From Paraoerskovia sediminicola (GTDB taxonomy: Bacteria > Actinomycetota > Actinomycetes > Actinomycetales > Cellulomonadaceae): a stretch of DNA of 64,000 nucleotides. Location of the stretch: the NCBI RefSeq assembly GCF_030296575.1, contig NZ_AP027729.1:682001-746000 (forward strand). Reading direction: 5' to 3'. Below, one piece after another: positions 24,067-33,816 of the stretch. Each line of letters begins with the position of its first letter. The first letter of the stretch is position 1. Below the pieces are notes generated by a model. It saw nothing but the letters and a program-made list of their open reading frames with translations. It made no database searches and had not been told where the DNA came from. The position numbers and the translations under genes are program-made.

Positions 24067-25298
24067 ACCTCCGCCACCCGCTGAGCCTCGGGCTCCTCGC
24101 CGCGGCAGCGGCTCTGGTCGTCAGCGGCCTGCTCGCGACCCTCGCCGGGTCCTCACCGACGGAGGCCGCCGTCGCCCTCTGGGACGGGATGTTCGGCAGC
24201 GCGTACGCGATCGGCTCGTCCCTCAACGCTGCTGCGGTCCTGCTGCTCGTGGCGACGGGGTTCATCATCGCGTTCCGCGCGAACCTGGTGAACGTCGGCG
24301 GCGAAGGTCAGATCTGCCTGGGCGCGATCTTCGCGGTGACCGTGGGGACCCGCGTGCTGCCCGACTCGACCCCGGCGTTCGTCGCCCTGCCGGCGGTCCT
24401 CGTCGCATCGGTCGTGGGCGGCGCGCTGTGGGCGTCGATCGCGGCGGTGCTGCGGGTGCGGCGCGGCGTCAGCGAGGTCATCACGACGCTGCTGCTGAAC
24501 TTCGTCGGCCTGGCCCTGCTGCTGCTCGTCGTCCACGAGGAGATGTTCCTGCGCCAGCCGATGTCGAGCTCGGAGACGCTGCCGCAGTCGCTGCCGCTCG
24601 TCGACGGCGCACACCTGCCGCTCCTCGGGATCCCGCGCTCCCCCGCCACCGCCGCGGTCGCCCTGGCCCTGCTCGGCGCGGTCGTCGCCGCGGTCGTCCT
24701 GCACCGCACGTCGACGGGGCTGCGGCTGCGGTCGGTCGGTCTCTCGGCGCCCGCGTCGCACCGGCTCGGCGCCCGGGTGGACCGGCTGCGCCTCGGGAGC
24801 CTGACGACGGCCGGCGGGTTCGCGGGCCTCGCGGGCGGCGTCCTGGTCGCGTCGGCTCCGCACGTGCTGGCCGAGGGTGTCTCGTCCGGGTACGGGTTCT
24901 CCGGCCTGGTCGCGGGCCTCCTGGCCCGTGGGTCGTTGGCCGCGGCCGTGCTCGTGTCCGCCGCGCTCGGTCTCCTCGTCTCCGGTGGCATCAACCTCCA
25001 GCTCGCCGCCGGCATCCCCGCGTCGCTCACGCAGATCACCGAGGCGCTGCTGATCCTCTTCATCGCAGGCTCGGCCCTGTGGACCACGACCGGGCCCCGG
25101 GGTGCGGGGCGCCGCAGCGCCGGGTGGCCGCGACGCCGTCCGGAACCCGACCGGTCCGGACCGCCACCGGGTGGCGCGTCGGAGCCCTCTCCCGGGCCCG
25201 CGACCGCGACCGGGAGCGGGCCGGACGGCGACCCGGGTCCCGCAGCCCGCCCCGCAGACCGCCCACGCACCACGCACCTCGAGGAGACCCGGCGATGA
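24063..25298 (+). CDS. ABC importer permease 1 (BMP/nucleoside type)
   Basis: A 411-residue membrane protein with about eight hydrophobic segments, of the BPD_transp_2 family that pairs with BMP lipoproteins. It shows the conserved RANLVNVGGEGQICLGAIFA (about residues 77-96) and VRRGVSEVITTLLLNF. The C-terminal 75 residues are hydrophilic, Pro/Arg/Gly-rich and not part of the family core, an unusual tail for a permease. Its ATG overlaps the ATPase stop and its stop overlaps the start of permease 2 (both ATGA), indicating tight coupling. Confidence 0.9.
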   Translation: MNLRHPLSLGLLAAAAALVVSGLLATLAGSSPTEAAVALWDGMFGSAYAIGSSLNAAAVLLLVATGFIIAFRANLVNVGGEGQICLGAIFAVTVGTRVLPDSTPAFVALPAVLVASVVGGALWASIAAVLRVRRGVSEVITTLLLNFVGLALLLLVVHEEMFLRQPMSSSETLPQSLPLVDGAHLPLLGIPRSPATAAVALALLGAVVAAVVLHRTSTGLRLRSVGLSAPASHRLGARVDRLRLGSLTTAGGFAGLAGGVLVASAPHVLAEGVSSGYGFSGLVAGLLARGSLAAAVLVSAALGLLVSGGINLQLAAGIPASLTQITEALLILFIAGSALWTTTGPRGAGRRSAGWPRRRPEPDRSGPPPGGASEPSPGPATATGSGPDGDPGPAARPADRPRTTHLEETRR

Positions 25299-26218
25299 CC
25301 AGCATGCTCACGGACCTGCTCGTCGCGAGCGTCTCGCTCACGATCCCGGTCCTCGTCGCGGCGAACGGCGAGCTCGTCAGCGAGCGCGCCGGGGTCCTGA
25401 ACATGAGCGTCGAGGGCATGATGCTCACCGGCGCGTTCGCGGGGGTCGTCGGCGCCACGAGCACCGGGTCGCCCGTCGCCGGCGTGCTGTGCGGGCTCGC
25501 CGCAGGGATCGTGCTGGGCGCGGTCCAGGCGCTGCTGAGCGTGACGCTCCGCGCGAACCAGATCGTCACCGGCATCGCCCTGACGACGCTCGCGATCGCG
25601 GCGACGACGTTCGGCGCTCGGCTCCTGCTCGCCGACCGAGGGGTGTCCGTCCCCGGCTTCGACCGGCTCGCGGTGCCGGTCCTGAGCGACATCCCCGTGG
25701 TCGGCCCGGCGCTGTTCGCCCAGACCGGCCTCGCGTACGCGCTGGTCGGGGTCGTCGTCGTGCTGGCGCTCCTGACGTCCCGGCGCACGGGCTGGGGCCT
25801 GGCGATCGACGCGGCCGGCGAGGACGCCACGAAGGCCGACTGGGCCGGTGTCCCGGTCCGCCGGGTGCGCTGGCTCGCAGTGGTCGGCGTCGGCGCGCTC
25901 TCCGGCCTCGCCGGCACGCAGCTCGCGCTGTCGGAGGTCCACACCTTCACCGACAACATGACCGCCGGCATCGGCTACCTCGCCGTCGTCGCCGTGATCG
26001 CCGGTCGCTGGAAGGCCGTCCCCGTCATGGTCGCGTCCCTCGTCTTCGGGGTCGCGCAAGCGCTGCAGTTCACGCTCCCCGCCCTCGGCGTCGACGTGCC
26101 GTTCGCCCTGCTCGTCATGCTCCCGTACGTCCTCGCCCTGCTCGCCGTCGGCGGCCTGGTGACCCACAGCCGACCCCCGTCGGCGCTCACCGTCCCGTTC
26201 GTGCGCGCAGGCGCCTGA
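25295..26218 (+). CDS. ABC importer permease 2 (BMP/nucleoside type)
   Basis: A 307-residue membrane protein of the same family as permease 1, with about eight to nine predicted transmembrane helices. The conserved GELVSERAGVLNMSVEGMMLTGAF near residues 24-47 and LRANQIVTGIALTTLA are typical of the second permease of BMP systems. It forms the heterodimeric channel with permease 1. Only 15 bp separate its stop from the ornithine cyclodeaminase-like gene, so the latter is in the same operon. Confidence 0.9.
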   Translation: MTSMLTDLLVASVSLTIPVLVAANGELVSERAGVLNMSVEGMMLTGAFAGVVGATSTGSPVAGVLCGLAAGIVLGAVQALLSVTLRANQIVTGIALTTLAIAATTFGARLLLADRGVSVPGFDRLAVPVLSDIPVVGPALFAQTGLAYALVGVVVVLALLTSRRTGWGLAIDAAGEDATKADWAGVPVRRVRWLAVVGVGALSGLAGTQLALSEVHTFTDNMTAGIGYLAVVAVIAGRWKAVPVMVASLVFGVAQALQFTLPALGVDVPFALLVMLPYVLALLAVGGLVTHSRPPSALTVPFVRAGA

Positions 26219-26233
26219 CCTCCGGAGTCACCC

Positions 26234-27222
26234 ATGACACTGATCCTCGACCGCAGCTCGCTCGACGGGCTCGTCCCCCTTCCGCGGTGATCGACGCCGT
26301 CGACCGGGCGCACCGCGCCCTGCGGGCCGGCACGGCGCACCAGCCCCCGGTCCCCGTCGCCGCGACGCCTGGCGCGGACGCGCACTTCCTCGCCATGACC
26401 GCGGTGTCGGACGACGTCGGGCTCGCCGGGTCCAAGCTCCTCGCCGACATCCCCGGCAACCGGCAGCGGGGCCTGCCGACACAGCGTTCGGTCGTCGTGC
26501 TCGCCGACTCCCGCACCGGGGCCTGCGAGGGCGTGCTCCACGGGGCGATCCCGACCCGGCTGCGCACCGCCGCGACGACGGCCGTGGCGACCCGGGCCCT
26601 CGCCCGACCCGGCAGCACGGTGGTCGGGCTGGTCGGCGCGGGCGCGCTCGCCGTCGAGCACGTCGACATGCTCGCCGAGGTGCTGCCCCTCGAGCAGGTC
26701 GTGGTCTGGACGCGCCGGGACGCGACCTTCGAGTCGTTCGCGGCGCGGGTGGCCGAGCGACGACCTGGCGTCAAGGTCACCCGCGCCGACTCGGCGCGGA
26801 CGGCCGTCGAGGCGGCCGACGTCCTGTGCACGCTGACGCCGTCGCGCGAGCCCGTCGTCGAGGGCGCCTGGTTCCACGCCGGGCTGCACGTGAACGCCGT
26901 CGGCTCCCCTCCGCGTCCCGATCACCGCGAGGTCGACTCGGCCGCGATGGCGGTCGCGCGGATCGTCGTCGACACCCGGGAGTCCGCGCTGCACGAGTCG
27001 GGCGAGGTGGCGCTCGCGATCGCCGACGGCGCGATCACCGCGGACGACTGCCGCACGGACCTGGCCGACGTGCTCACCGGGGCCCTCGTGCGGACCGGAC
27101 CCGACGACATCACGCTCTTCAACTCGGTGGGCCTCGGGATCCAGGACGTCGCCATCGGCCGTCTGCTGCTCGATGCGGCGCGCGAGCGCGGTGTCGGCCT
27201 CGAGCTGGACCTGAGCGCATGA
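26234..27222 (+). pseudogene. Ornithine cyclodeaminase/mu-crystallin-family protein, frame broken near the start (probable assembly error)
   Basis: About 329 residues when restored. The first 15 codons run into a stop; adding one C to the run of five C at 26275-26279 gives DGLVPPSAVIDAVDRAHRAL, which matches the family N-terminus. The rest is intact: TRLRTAATTAVATRAL (the family's RTAA region near residue 102), the Rossmann loop GLVGAGALA (near 130), and INAVGS-like HVNAVGSPPR. Members reduce imines or deaminate amino acids using NAD(P)H. Placement between a nucleoside-type importer and a deaminase suggests a role in catabolism of the imported compound. Substrate unknown. Confidence 0.82.
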
Positions 27223-27704
27223 CCGCGCCCGACGAACGGGAGCACCTGGAGCGGTCGCTCACGCTCGCCCGGGAGGCGTCGGCGTCGGGCGACAACCCGT
27301 TCGGGGCCGTGCTCGTCGCCGCCGACGGGGCGGTCCTCGCGGAGGGGCGCAACACCGCGACCTCGACGGGGGACGTGACGGCGCACGCGGAGATCGTCGC
27401 GCTGCGTTCCGTCCCGCCGGAGCGTCGGCACCTGGTCGTCGGCGCCACCGTGCACGCGAGCGGGGAGCCGTGCCCCATGTGCGCGGCGGCGCTCGTGTGG
27501 GCGGGGGTCGGGCGCATCGTCTTCGCGGCGGCGACCGTCGACTTCGGCCCGCTGCTGCCGCCCGGCCCGTCGTTCTCGCTGACCTGCGCGCAGACGGTCG
27601 CCGCGTCGTCGGGCCAGGTCGAGGTGGTCGGCCCGGTCCTCGGCGCCGAGGGGCTGGAGCCGTTCCGGCCGTCAGCGGGTGGAGTCGCGCAGCGCGAGCC
27701 GTGA
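27219..27704 (+). CDS. Cytidine/guanine-type deaminase (CMP/dCMP deaminase superfamily)
   Basis: A 161-residue zinc hydrolase that deaminates a nucleobase or nucleoside. The zinc signature is complete: TAHAEIVAL (His and catalytic Glu near residue 52) and PCPMCAAAL (two Cys near 86). The overall pattern DNPFGAVLV is closer to the TadA/guanine deaminase branch than to cytidine deaminases. Translation is coupled to the upstream gene by ATGA. The last 33 bp overlap the 3' end of the convergent LacI gene at 27672. With the BMP transporter it suggests import and deamination of a purine-like compound. Confidence 0.85.
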   Translation: MTAPDEREHLERSLTLAREASASGDNPFGAVLVAADGAVLAEGRNTATSTGDVTAHAEIVALRSVPPERRHLVVGATVHASGEPCPMCAAALVWAGVGRIVFAAATVDFGPLLPPGPSFSLTCAQTVAASSGQVEVVGPVLGAEGLEPFRPSAGGVAQREP

Positions 27705-28682
27705 CGGCAGGACGACGTGCCGCGGCTCGAGCTCCGCACCGTCCGCGTCGATCCGACGACGGACGAGCTCGACCATCGCGTCGACCATCGCGTCGTGGTC
27801 GGGGTCGACCGACGTGAGCCTCGGTACCAGGTGCTCGCCGATCGCGAGGTTGTCGAACCCGACGACCTGGACGTCCTCGGGCACCGAGAGACCGGCTCGG
27901 TGCAGGCCCGAGAGGACACCGGTGGCGACCTCGTCGGTCACGGCGAAGACGCCGTCGACGGCGAGCCCGCGCTCGAGCATCTGCTCGACCACCGCGGCGC
28001 CGGCCCAGGCCTCGACCTCCGGGATCTCGATCAGGAGGTCCGGGTCGGGGGCCATCCCGAGCGACTCGTGCGCGAGCCGCCAGCCGAGCGTGCGCCGGGA
28101 CCCCATCGTCCGTGACGGGGTGCCGACCTCACCGCCGACGATCGCCACCCGACGGGCGCCGCTGCGCAGCATGTGCTCGACCGCCTGCCGGGCGCCCTCG
28201 ACGTTGTCCATCGTCACGTGGTCGAAGCGCGGCGGCAGGTCGCGCTCACCGATCAGGACGACGGGGACGGTGCTCTGGATCCGGTCCACGGCGGCGGCGT
28301 CGAGCCCCACGACGCTGAGCAGGACACCGTCGTACATCTGGAGCCGGGCGAGCGACAGCGCAGCGAGCTCACCCTCCGGGGAGGCCCCGCTCTGCTCGAC
28401 GACGAGGTGCAGCCCCACGCTCTCCAGGCCGGCGGTCAGCCGGGCGGCGAGGCCGCCGAAGTAGGCGTGGTCGAAGCGGGGCACGATCAGTGCGATCGTC
28501 CCCGTGCGGCCGGCGCGAAGGCCGCGGGCCGTCAGGTTGACCTGGTAGCCGAGCTCGGCGATGACGCCGAGGACGCGCGCCCGGGTGTCCGGCCCGACCC
28601 GGGGCCGGCCGTTGATGACGTTGGAGACCGTCATGACGGACACCCCTGCGGCACGCGCGACGTCGCTCATCGTCGTCGCCAC
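27672..28682 (-). CDS. LacI-family regulator of the arabinoside transport operon
   Basis: A 336-residue LacI/GalR repressor. The helix-turn-helix TMSDVARAAGVSVMTVSNVI is at residues 3-22, followed by the hinge NGRPRVGPDTRARV and a sugar-binding core (LIVPRFDHAYFGGLA, then VVGFDNLAIGEHLVPRLTSV). It diverges from the sugar-binding lipoprotein gene at 28962. Two related sites carrying ATAACGAT lie in the shared upstream region at 28807 and 28884. It probably represses the arabino-oligosaccharide importer and GH51 genes until an arabinoside is bound; this is inferred from position. It overlaps the deaminase gene by 33 bp at the 3' end. Confidence 0.9.
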   Translation of the reverse strand: MATTMSDVARAAGVSVMTVSNVINGRPRVGPDTRARVLGVIAELGYQVNLTARGLRAGRTGTIALIVPRFDHAYFGGLAARLTAGLESVGLHLVVEQSGASPEGELAALSLARLQMYDGVLLSVVGLDAAAVDRIQSTVPVVLIGERDLPPRFDHVTMDNVEGARQAVEHMLRSGARRVAIVGGEVGTPSRTMGSRRTLGWRLAHESLGMAPDPDLLIEIPEVEAWAGAAVVEQMLERGLAVDGVFAVTDEVATGVLSGLHRAGLSVPEDVQVVGFDNLAIGEHLVPRLTSVDPDHDAMVDAMVELVRRRIDADGAELEPRHVVLPSRLALRDSTR

Positions 28683-28806
28683 GCCACCACCGCCTCTCTC
28701 GCACCCTCGCCGACCGTCCCGACGGCCGGGCAGTCGTCGGACGGCGGTCCACCGACCGGCGGTCCGTCACGGGGACATCCTGCCAGGCCACGGCCCGCTC
28801 GAGATG

Positions 28807-28818
28807 TGATCGTTATCA
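28807..28818. promoter_or_regulatory. Operator candidate TGATCGTTATCA
   Basis: A partial palindrome whose reverse complement contains ATAACGAT, repeated at 28884-28895. It lies just upstream of a possible -35 TTGACG (28838-28843) for the sugar-binding protein gene and is likely bound by the divergent LacI protein. Confidence 0.5.
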
Positions 28819-28883
28819 TCCGCATGATTCCGCCCTCTTGACGAACCAGGATCTGTCCTGCACTCTGTTCGTCAACGGGCAGG

Positions 28884-28895
28884 TATAACGATAAA
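28884..28895. promoter_or_regulatory. Operator candidate TATAACGATAAA
   Basis: Shares ATAACGAT with the site at 28807 in opposite orientation, with 77 bases between centres. It lies 67 bases before the lipoprotein start, in the likely transcription start region. Confidence 0.5.
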
Positions 28896-28961
28896 CCTTC
28901 CGAGCTCGACCGGGACGCCAACGACGGCGTCTCGCACAGATCATGGACGAAGGAGTTCCAG

Positions 28962-30206
28962 ATGCGTCGCACACTCATCGTCGGGGCCGCCGGTGCGGCA
29001 GCCCTCGCACTGACCCTCACCGCCTGCTCCGGCAGCGACAGCGGCGAGTCGGACGGCGTCACGACCGTCACGCTCCTGTCCTGGACCGGGGAGGAGCAGA
29101 TGACCCCGGTGATCGAGGACTTCGAGGCGTCCAACCCGGACGTCAAGATCGAGGCCTCGTACTCGCCCCCGGTCGCGGAGTACATCCAGACCCTCCAGAC
29201 GCGCGTGCTCTCGGGCACCGCGCCCGACGTGTTCCTCATCGCGGCCGAGAACAAGACCAACCTCATCGACGCCGGCAGCGTCATCGACCTCGCCGGCGAG
29301 CCGTTCATGGAGAACATCGCCGAGTTCAACCGCGAGACCTACGGCCGCGACGGCGCCGAGTACGGCCTCTCGACGTCGTCCTGGGCCGCGGGCTACGCGT
29401 ACAACAAGGAGATGCTCGCCGAGGTCGGGTACGACGGGATCCCGGAGACCTGGGACGAGTTCCTCGAGATGTGCAAGAAGCTGCAGGACGCCGGGCACAC
29501 CCCGTTCCTCGAGAGCGTCGACCAGATGCCGACGACCGTCTCGGCGATGGTGGGCGCGAAGACGGCCGAGATGGACCCGTCGGTCGACGACCTGATCTTC
29601 TCGGGCGAGTCGACGTTCGAGGAGCAGTGGACGCCGATCGTCGAGGAGTACAACCGGCTCTACACCGAGGGCATCGTGTCGTCCGACGTCGTCGCGCTCG
29701 ACGGCGACCAGGTCCGTGACGAGTTCGCGAACGAGCGCGTCGCGATCATCAACGCCGGCCCGTGGATCATCGGCGCGGTCAAGGAGGCCAACCCGGAGCT
29801 CGACTTCACGTTCGGCCAGATCCCCGGGCTCGCCGACGGCGCGCCCTACCAGGCCGGTGCCGCGTCCCCGGGCTACGCCATCAACTCGGCGTCCGACGAG
29901 GCGCACCAGGAAGCCGCCAAGACGTTCCTCGCATACCTCTCCTCCCCGCAGGGCGTCGAGGTCATGCAGGCGCAGACGAACGACGTCACGGTGACCGACG
30001 ACTTCGAGCCCCCGGTCGACCCGGTCTTCGAGCCGATGGTCGAGCCGATCCGCTCCGGCGACCTCTACCTGCCGATGATCTCGTGGCAGCGCAGCGAGGA
30101 CATCCTCAACGTCGAGGCCGTCGCCCAGATGCAGCGCATGATCCAGGGGCAGATCGAGCCCGTGGACGTCACCAAGGCCATGGACGCCAAGCTGGCGACC
30201 TCCTAA
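28962..30206 (+). CDS. Sugar-binding lipoprotein of an ABC importer (arabino-oligosaccharide, CUT1 type)
   Basis: A 414-residue extracellular binding protein of family 1 (MalE/MsmE-like). The signal peptide ends in the lipobox LTAC (Cys near residue 23). The mature domain shows LSWTGEEQMTPVIEDFEASNP and TVSAMVG, and a typical WQRSEDILN near the C-terminus. It precedes two permeases and two GH51 arabinofuranosidases, so arabinan-derived oligosaccharides are the likely ligand. No ATPase is encoded in the operon. Confidence 0.9.
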   Translation: MRRTLIVGAAGAAALALTLTACSGSDSGESDGVTTVTLLSWTGEEQMTPVIEDFEASNPDVKIEASYSPPVAEYIQTLQTRVLSGTAPDVFLIAAENKTNLIDAGSVIDLAGEPFMENIAEFNRETYGRDGAEYGLSTSSWAAGYAYNKEMLAEVGYDGIPETWDEFLEMCKKLQDAGHTPFLESVDQMPTTVSAMVGAKTAEMDPSVDDLIFSGESTFEEQWTPIVEEYNRLYTEGIVSSDVVALDGDQVRDEFANERVAIINAGPWIIGAVKEANPELDFTFGQIPGLADGAPYQAGAASPGYAINSASDEAHQEAAKTFLAYLSSPQGVEVMQAQTNDVTVTDDFEPPVDPVFEPMVEPIRSGDLYLPMISWQRSEDILNVEAVAQMQRMIQGQIEPVDVTKAMDAKLATS

Positions 30207-30218
30207 GTCGCTCCGGAC

Positions 30219-30252
30219 GGCCTGCGGGCGCCCCGACGGGCGCCCGCAGGCC
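30219..30252 (+). terminator. Intercistronic hairpin after the binding-protein gene
   Basis: A perfect 15-bp stem (30219-30233 with 30238-30252) has the loop CGAC and lies between the lipoprotein stop and the first permease. It probably acts as a partial terminator or RNA-stabilising structure that raises binding-protein levels. Confidence 0.75.
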
Positions 30253-30279
30253 CCGGGGAACCTCCGGAAGGACTTCTCC

Positions 30280-31238
30280 ATGGCTAGCCCCACCGCAGCA
30301 CCCCCGCCACGACCGCGTCCGCACCACGACGCGCCGCACGCAGGCGCACCGTCGAGGGCGGGTGGAAGCAGATCGCGATGAACCGGGCGTTCCTGATCCC
30401 CGCGATCGTGGTCTTCGTCTTCCTCTTCGTGATCCCGCTCGGTCAGTCGTTCTACTGGAGCCTGACCGACTTCACGGGCTACGACCCCGAGCTGTCGTTC
30501 ATCGGCCTCGCGAACTACTCGACGATCCTCAACGACCCCTCGATGCTCGCCGGCCTCGGCTTCACGCTGATGTTCGCCGTCGGCACGATGGTCGTCGTCA
30601 CGCTCGTCGCGATCCCCCTCGCCGTCCAGATGAACAAGGCGTTCTTCGGCAAGAACTTCGTCCGCTCGCTCTGGTTCTTCCCGGCGGTGCCGTCGATGGC
30701 GATCCTCGGCCTGGTGTGGTCCTACATCCTGTCGCCGCTGCCGTCGGGCGTGCTCAACACGCTGCTGAACCGCTGGTTCGGGGTCGACGCCGTCTCCTGG
30801 CTCTCGGACGACACGCTCGCCCGGTGGTCGGTCGTCTTCGTGGGCGTCTGGGCCCAGGCCGGCTGGCACGCGGTGCTCTACCTCGCGTACCTGCAGTCGA
30901 TCCCGCACGAGTACTACGAGGTCGCCAAGATCGACGGGGCTTCGCCGCGGCAGCAGTTCTTCGGCATCACGCTGCCCCTGCTCACGCCCGCGATGGTGAT
31001 CAGCTCGTTCCTGCTGCTGACCAACGGCCTGAAGGTCTTCGACCTGCCGTACACCCTGACCGGTGGCGGGCCCGGCTTCTCCACCTACACGATCACCCAG
31101 TCGATCATCGTCTCCGGCGTCAGCCAGGGCCGCTACGGCCTCGCCTCGGCTCTCGCCGTGATGTTCACCGTCGCGGTCGGCGTGATCGGCTTCAGCCAGC
31201 TGAAGCTCACGAGCGTGATCTCGAGGAGGTTCGTATGA
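30280..31238 (+). CDS. ABC sugar permease 1 (MalF/UgpA type), N-terminus frameshifted
   Basis: About 320 residues when restored, with six transmembrane helices. From the ATG at 30280 the frame stops early; one more C in the run 30301-30305 gives PPATTASAPRRAARRRTVEG, then WKQIAMNRAFLIPAIVV, a normal MalF-type N-terminus. The remainder is intact, including the EAA-type loop YLQSIPHEYYEVAKIDGASP (about 206-225) that contacts the ATPase. An internal ATG at 30378 would also give a 286-residue product. The gene overlaps permease 2 by ATGA. Confidence 0.88.
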
Positions 31239-32058
31239 GCACCCCCTGTGGCGGCGCGTGCTGCTCAGCATCGGCATGATCGCGGCGGCGATCCTCATCG
31301 GCGTCCCGCTGTACTACATCCTCGTGAACAGCTTCAAGACCCAGGCCGACATGGTGACGTCACCGCTCGGGCTGCCGCAGGAGTGGTTCTTCGGCAACTG
31401 GCAGGACACGCTCACGGACGCCGGGATGTACCGGTCGTTCGCGAACACGATCTACGTCACGGTGCTCGGGGTCGCACTCCAGCTCGTCGTCGGCGCCATG
31501 GCCGCCTACGCCATGATCATCTCGTCGAGTCGAACGACGAAGATCCTCGGCGCGGTCCTCCTGCTCGGCTTCATCGTCCCCGGCCAGTCCACGATGATCC
31601 CGCTGTACCGGACGCTCGTCGGGTTCAACCTGGTCGACGACCTCAACGGCCTGGTCGTCATGTACCTGGGCGGGTCGATCTTCTGCTACTTCCTCATCCA
31701 GGGGTACATGCGGACGCTGCCCTTCGAGGTGATCGAGGCGGCCCGGATCGACGGGGCGAGCGCCAACCAGATCTTCTGGCGCATCGTCCTGCCGCTCATC
31801 AAGCCGATCCTGGTCACGGTCGGGGTGTTCCAGACGATGTGGGTCTGGAACGACTTCCTCCTGCCGACCGTCTTCATCTCGTCGCCGCAGAAGAAGACCG
31901 TCGTGCTCGAGGTCTACAACGCCGTCTCCGAGTTCACGACCGACTGGCCGGCGTTCATGACCGTGACCGTCGTGGCCCTGATCCCGATGGTCGTCTTCTT
32001 CATCTTCACGCAGCGACACATCGTCAGCGGCCTGCTCTCCGGCAGCGTCAAGGGCTGA
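31235..32058 (+). CDS. ABC sugar permease 2 (MalG/UgpE type), N-terminus frameshifted
   Basis: About 275 residues with six transmembrane helices. From the ATG at 31235 the frame closes after 14 codons; adding one C to 31242-31246 gives [20 protein letters not shown] and joins the intact body. The EAA loop [19 protein letters not shown] (near residue 162) and [12 protein letters not shown] are typical of MalG-type permeases. It completes the transmembrane part of the arabino-oligosaccharide importer. The next 170 bases to the GH51 gene contain no obvious hairpin. Confidence 0.88.
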
Positions 32059-32230
32059 TCCGCCCGGGGCAGCCGTCGGCAGCTCGCCACGGCGCGACCG
32101 CGACAAGCCCCCGACCCCGCCACTGCTCCCTCCGCACCGGACGACCCGGCGCGAGCCACGCCGTCCGACACCCGGGTGGCGGACGTCCCCGACGCCCGCC
32201 ACCCGGCCACCCAACCAATCCGAGGTACCC

Positions 32231-33765
32231 ATGTCCCCCGAGACGACCCAGACCACTGCCGTCATCAACCTCGACCTGCCCGGGCCCACGATCTCGCGGC
32301 ACGTGTACGGGCACTTCGCCGAGCACCTGGGCCGCTGCATCTACGGCGGCTTCTGGGTCGGTGAGGACTCCCCGTGCCGAACGTGCGGGGGATCCGCTCG
32401 GACGTCGTCGAGGCCCTGCGGGCCCTGGCGATCCCGAACCTCCGCTGGCCGGGCGGCTGCTTCGCCGACGACTACCACTGGCGCGACGGCGTCGGCCCCC
32501 GCGAGGACCGGCCCCGGGTGGTCAACTCCCACTGGGGCGACGTCGTGGAGGACAACTCGTTCGGGACCCACGAGTTCATGGACCTGTGCGAGATGCTCGG
32601 CGCAGTCGCGTACGTCAACGGCAACGTCGGGTCCGGGACCGTGCGCGAGATGAGCGAGTGGGTCGAGTACCTGACCCGCGGCGACGACTCGCCCATGGCG
32701 GCGCTGCGCCGCCAGAACGGGCGCGACGAGCCGTGGACCGTCCCGTTCTGGGGCATCGGCAACGAGGCGTGGGGGTGCGGGGGCAACATGCGCGCCGACG
32801 CCTACGCCGACCTCGCCCGCCAGTACGCGACCTACCTGCGGGACCAGGGCGGCAACACCCTGTACCGGATCGCGGCCGGCGCCCACGACGACGACTACGC
32901 GTGGACCGAGGCGCTCATGCGGTCGATGGGGTGCATCGGCTGCGGGACCGGGCCCACCGGCCCCTACCAGGCCGTGTCGCTGCACTACTACACGATGACC
33001 GGGCCCTGGGAGGACAAGGGGGACGCCACCCGGTTCGACACCGACCAGTGGTACCTGGCGCTGGCCCGCGCCCGTCACACCGACGAGCTGCTGACCCGCC
33101 ACTCCACCGTCATGGACCGCTACGACCCCGACAAGCGGATGGGTCTGGTCCTGGACGAGTGGGGCACGTGGTGGAACGTCGAGGACGGCACGAACCCGGG
33201 CTTCCTGTACCAGCAGAACACCGTACGCGACGCCCTCGTGGCGTCCGTGCACCTGGACACCTTCCACCGCCACGCCGACCGCCTCGTGATGGCGAACATC
33301 GCCCAGACCGTCAACGTGCTGCAGGCCATGATCCTCACCGACCCCGACACCGGCGCCCTCGTGCTGACCCCGACCTACCACGTGTTCGAGATGGGCACCG
33401 GGCACCACGACGCCCAGAACCTCGACGTCCACCTCACCGGCGACGTGACGACCCGCGAGGTCGACGGCAAGCCCCTGCCACTGCTCTCCGCGTCGGCCTC
33501 GACGAAGGACGGCACCGCCCTGGTCTCGCTGTCCAACCTCGACGCCGACCGGGCGACGACCGTCGTGCTCGACCTGCGCGGGCGCGACGTCACCGGGCAC
33601 ACCGCGCGGGTCCTGACCGGACCCGCCGTGGACGCCCACAACACCCCCGACCGGCCCGACGCCGTCGCGCCCCGCCCGTGGGACGGCGTCCGACCCCACC
33701 CCCGCGGCCTCGAGGTAGACCTCCCCGCCCACGCGTACGTCACCGTCTCCCTCGACCTGGGCTGA
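32231..33765 (+). pseudogene. Alpha-L-arabinofuranosidase, GH51 (first copy), frame broken (probable assembly error)
   Basis: About 511 residues when restored; no signal peptide, so intracellular. The break is at the four C at 32370-32373; a fifth C gives [20 protein letters not shown]. The family features follow: [20 protein letters not shown], the acid/base Glu in [14 protein letters not shown] (near residue 178), and the nucleophile Glu in [10 protein letters not shown] (near 310). It would release arabinose from short arabino-oligosaccharides after import. The second GH51 (33817) is clearly different in sequence, for example around the acid/base Glu, so the two probably have different linkage preferences. 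The preceding start at 32231 has a GAGGTACC leader. Confidence 0.88.
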
Positions 33766-33816
33766 CGGCCGCACACCCCACCGACCGACCCGACCTGAAC
33801 CCAGGAGCCGAACATC

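Noticed and set aside
30280..32373. Programmed ribosomal frameshifting in the permease and GH51 genes
   Set aside because: All fifteen breaks in the window need the same correction, one extra base at a C or G run, occur in unrelated genes at random places, and lack slippery-site or pseudoknot features. Sequencing error is simpler.
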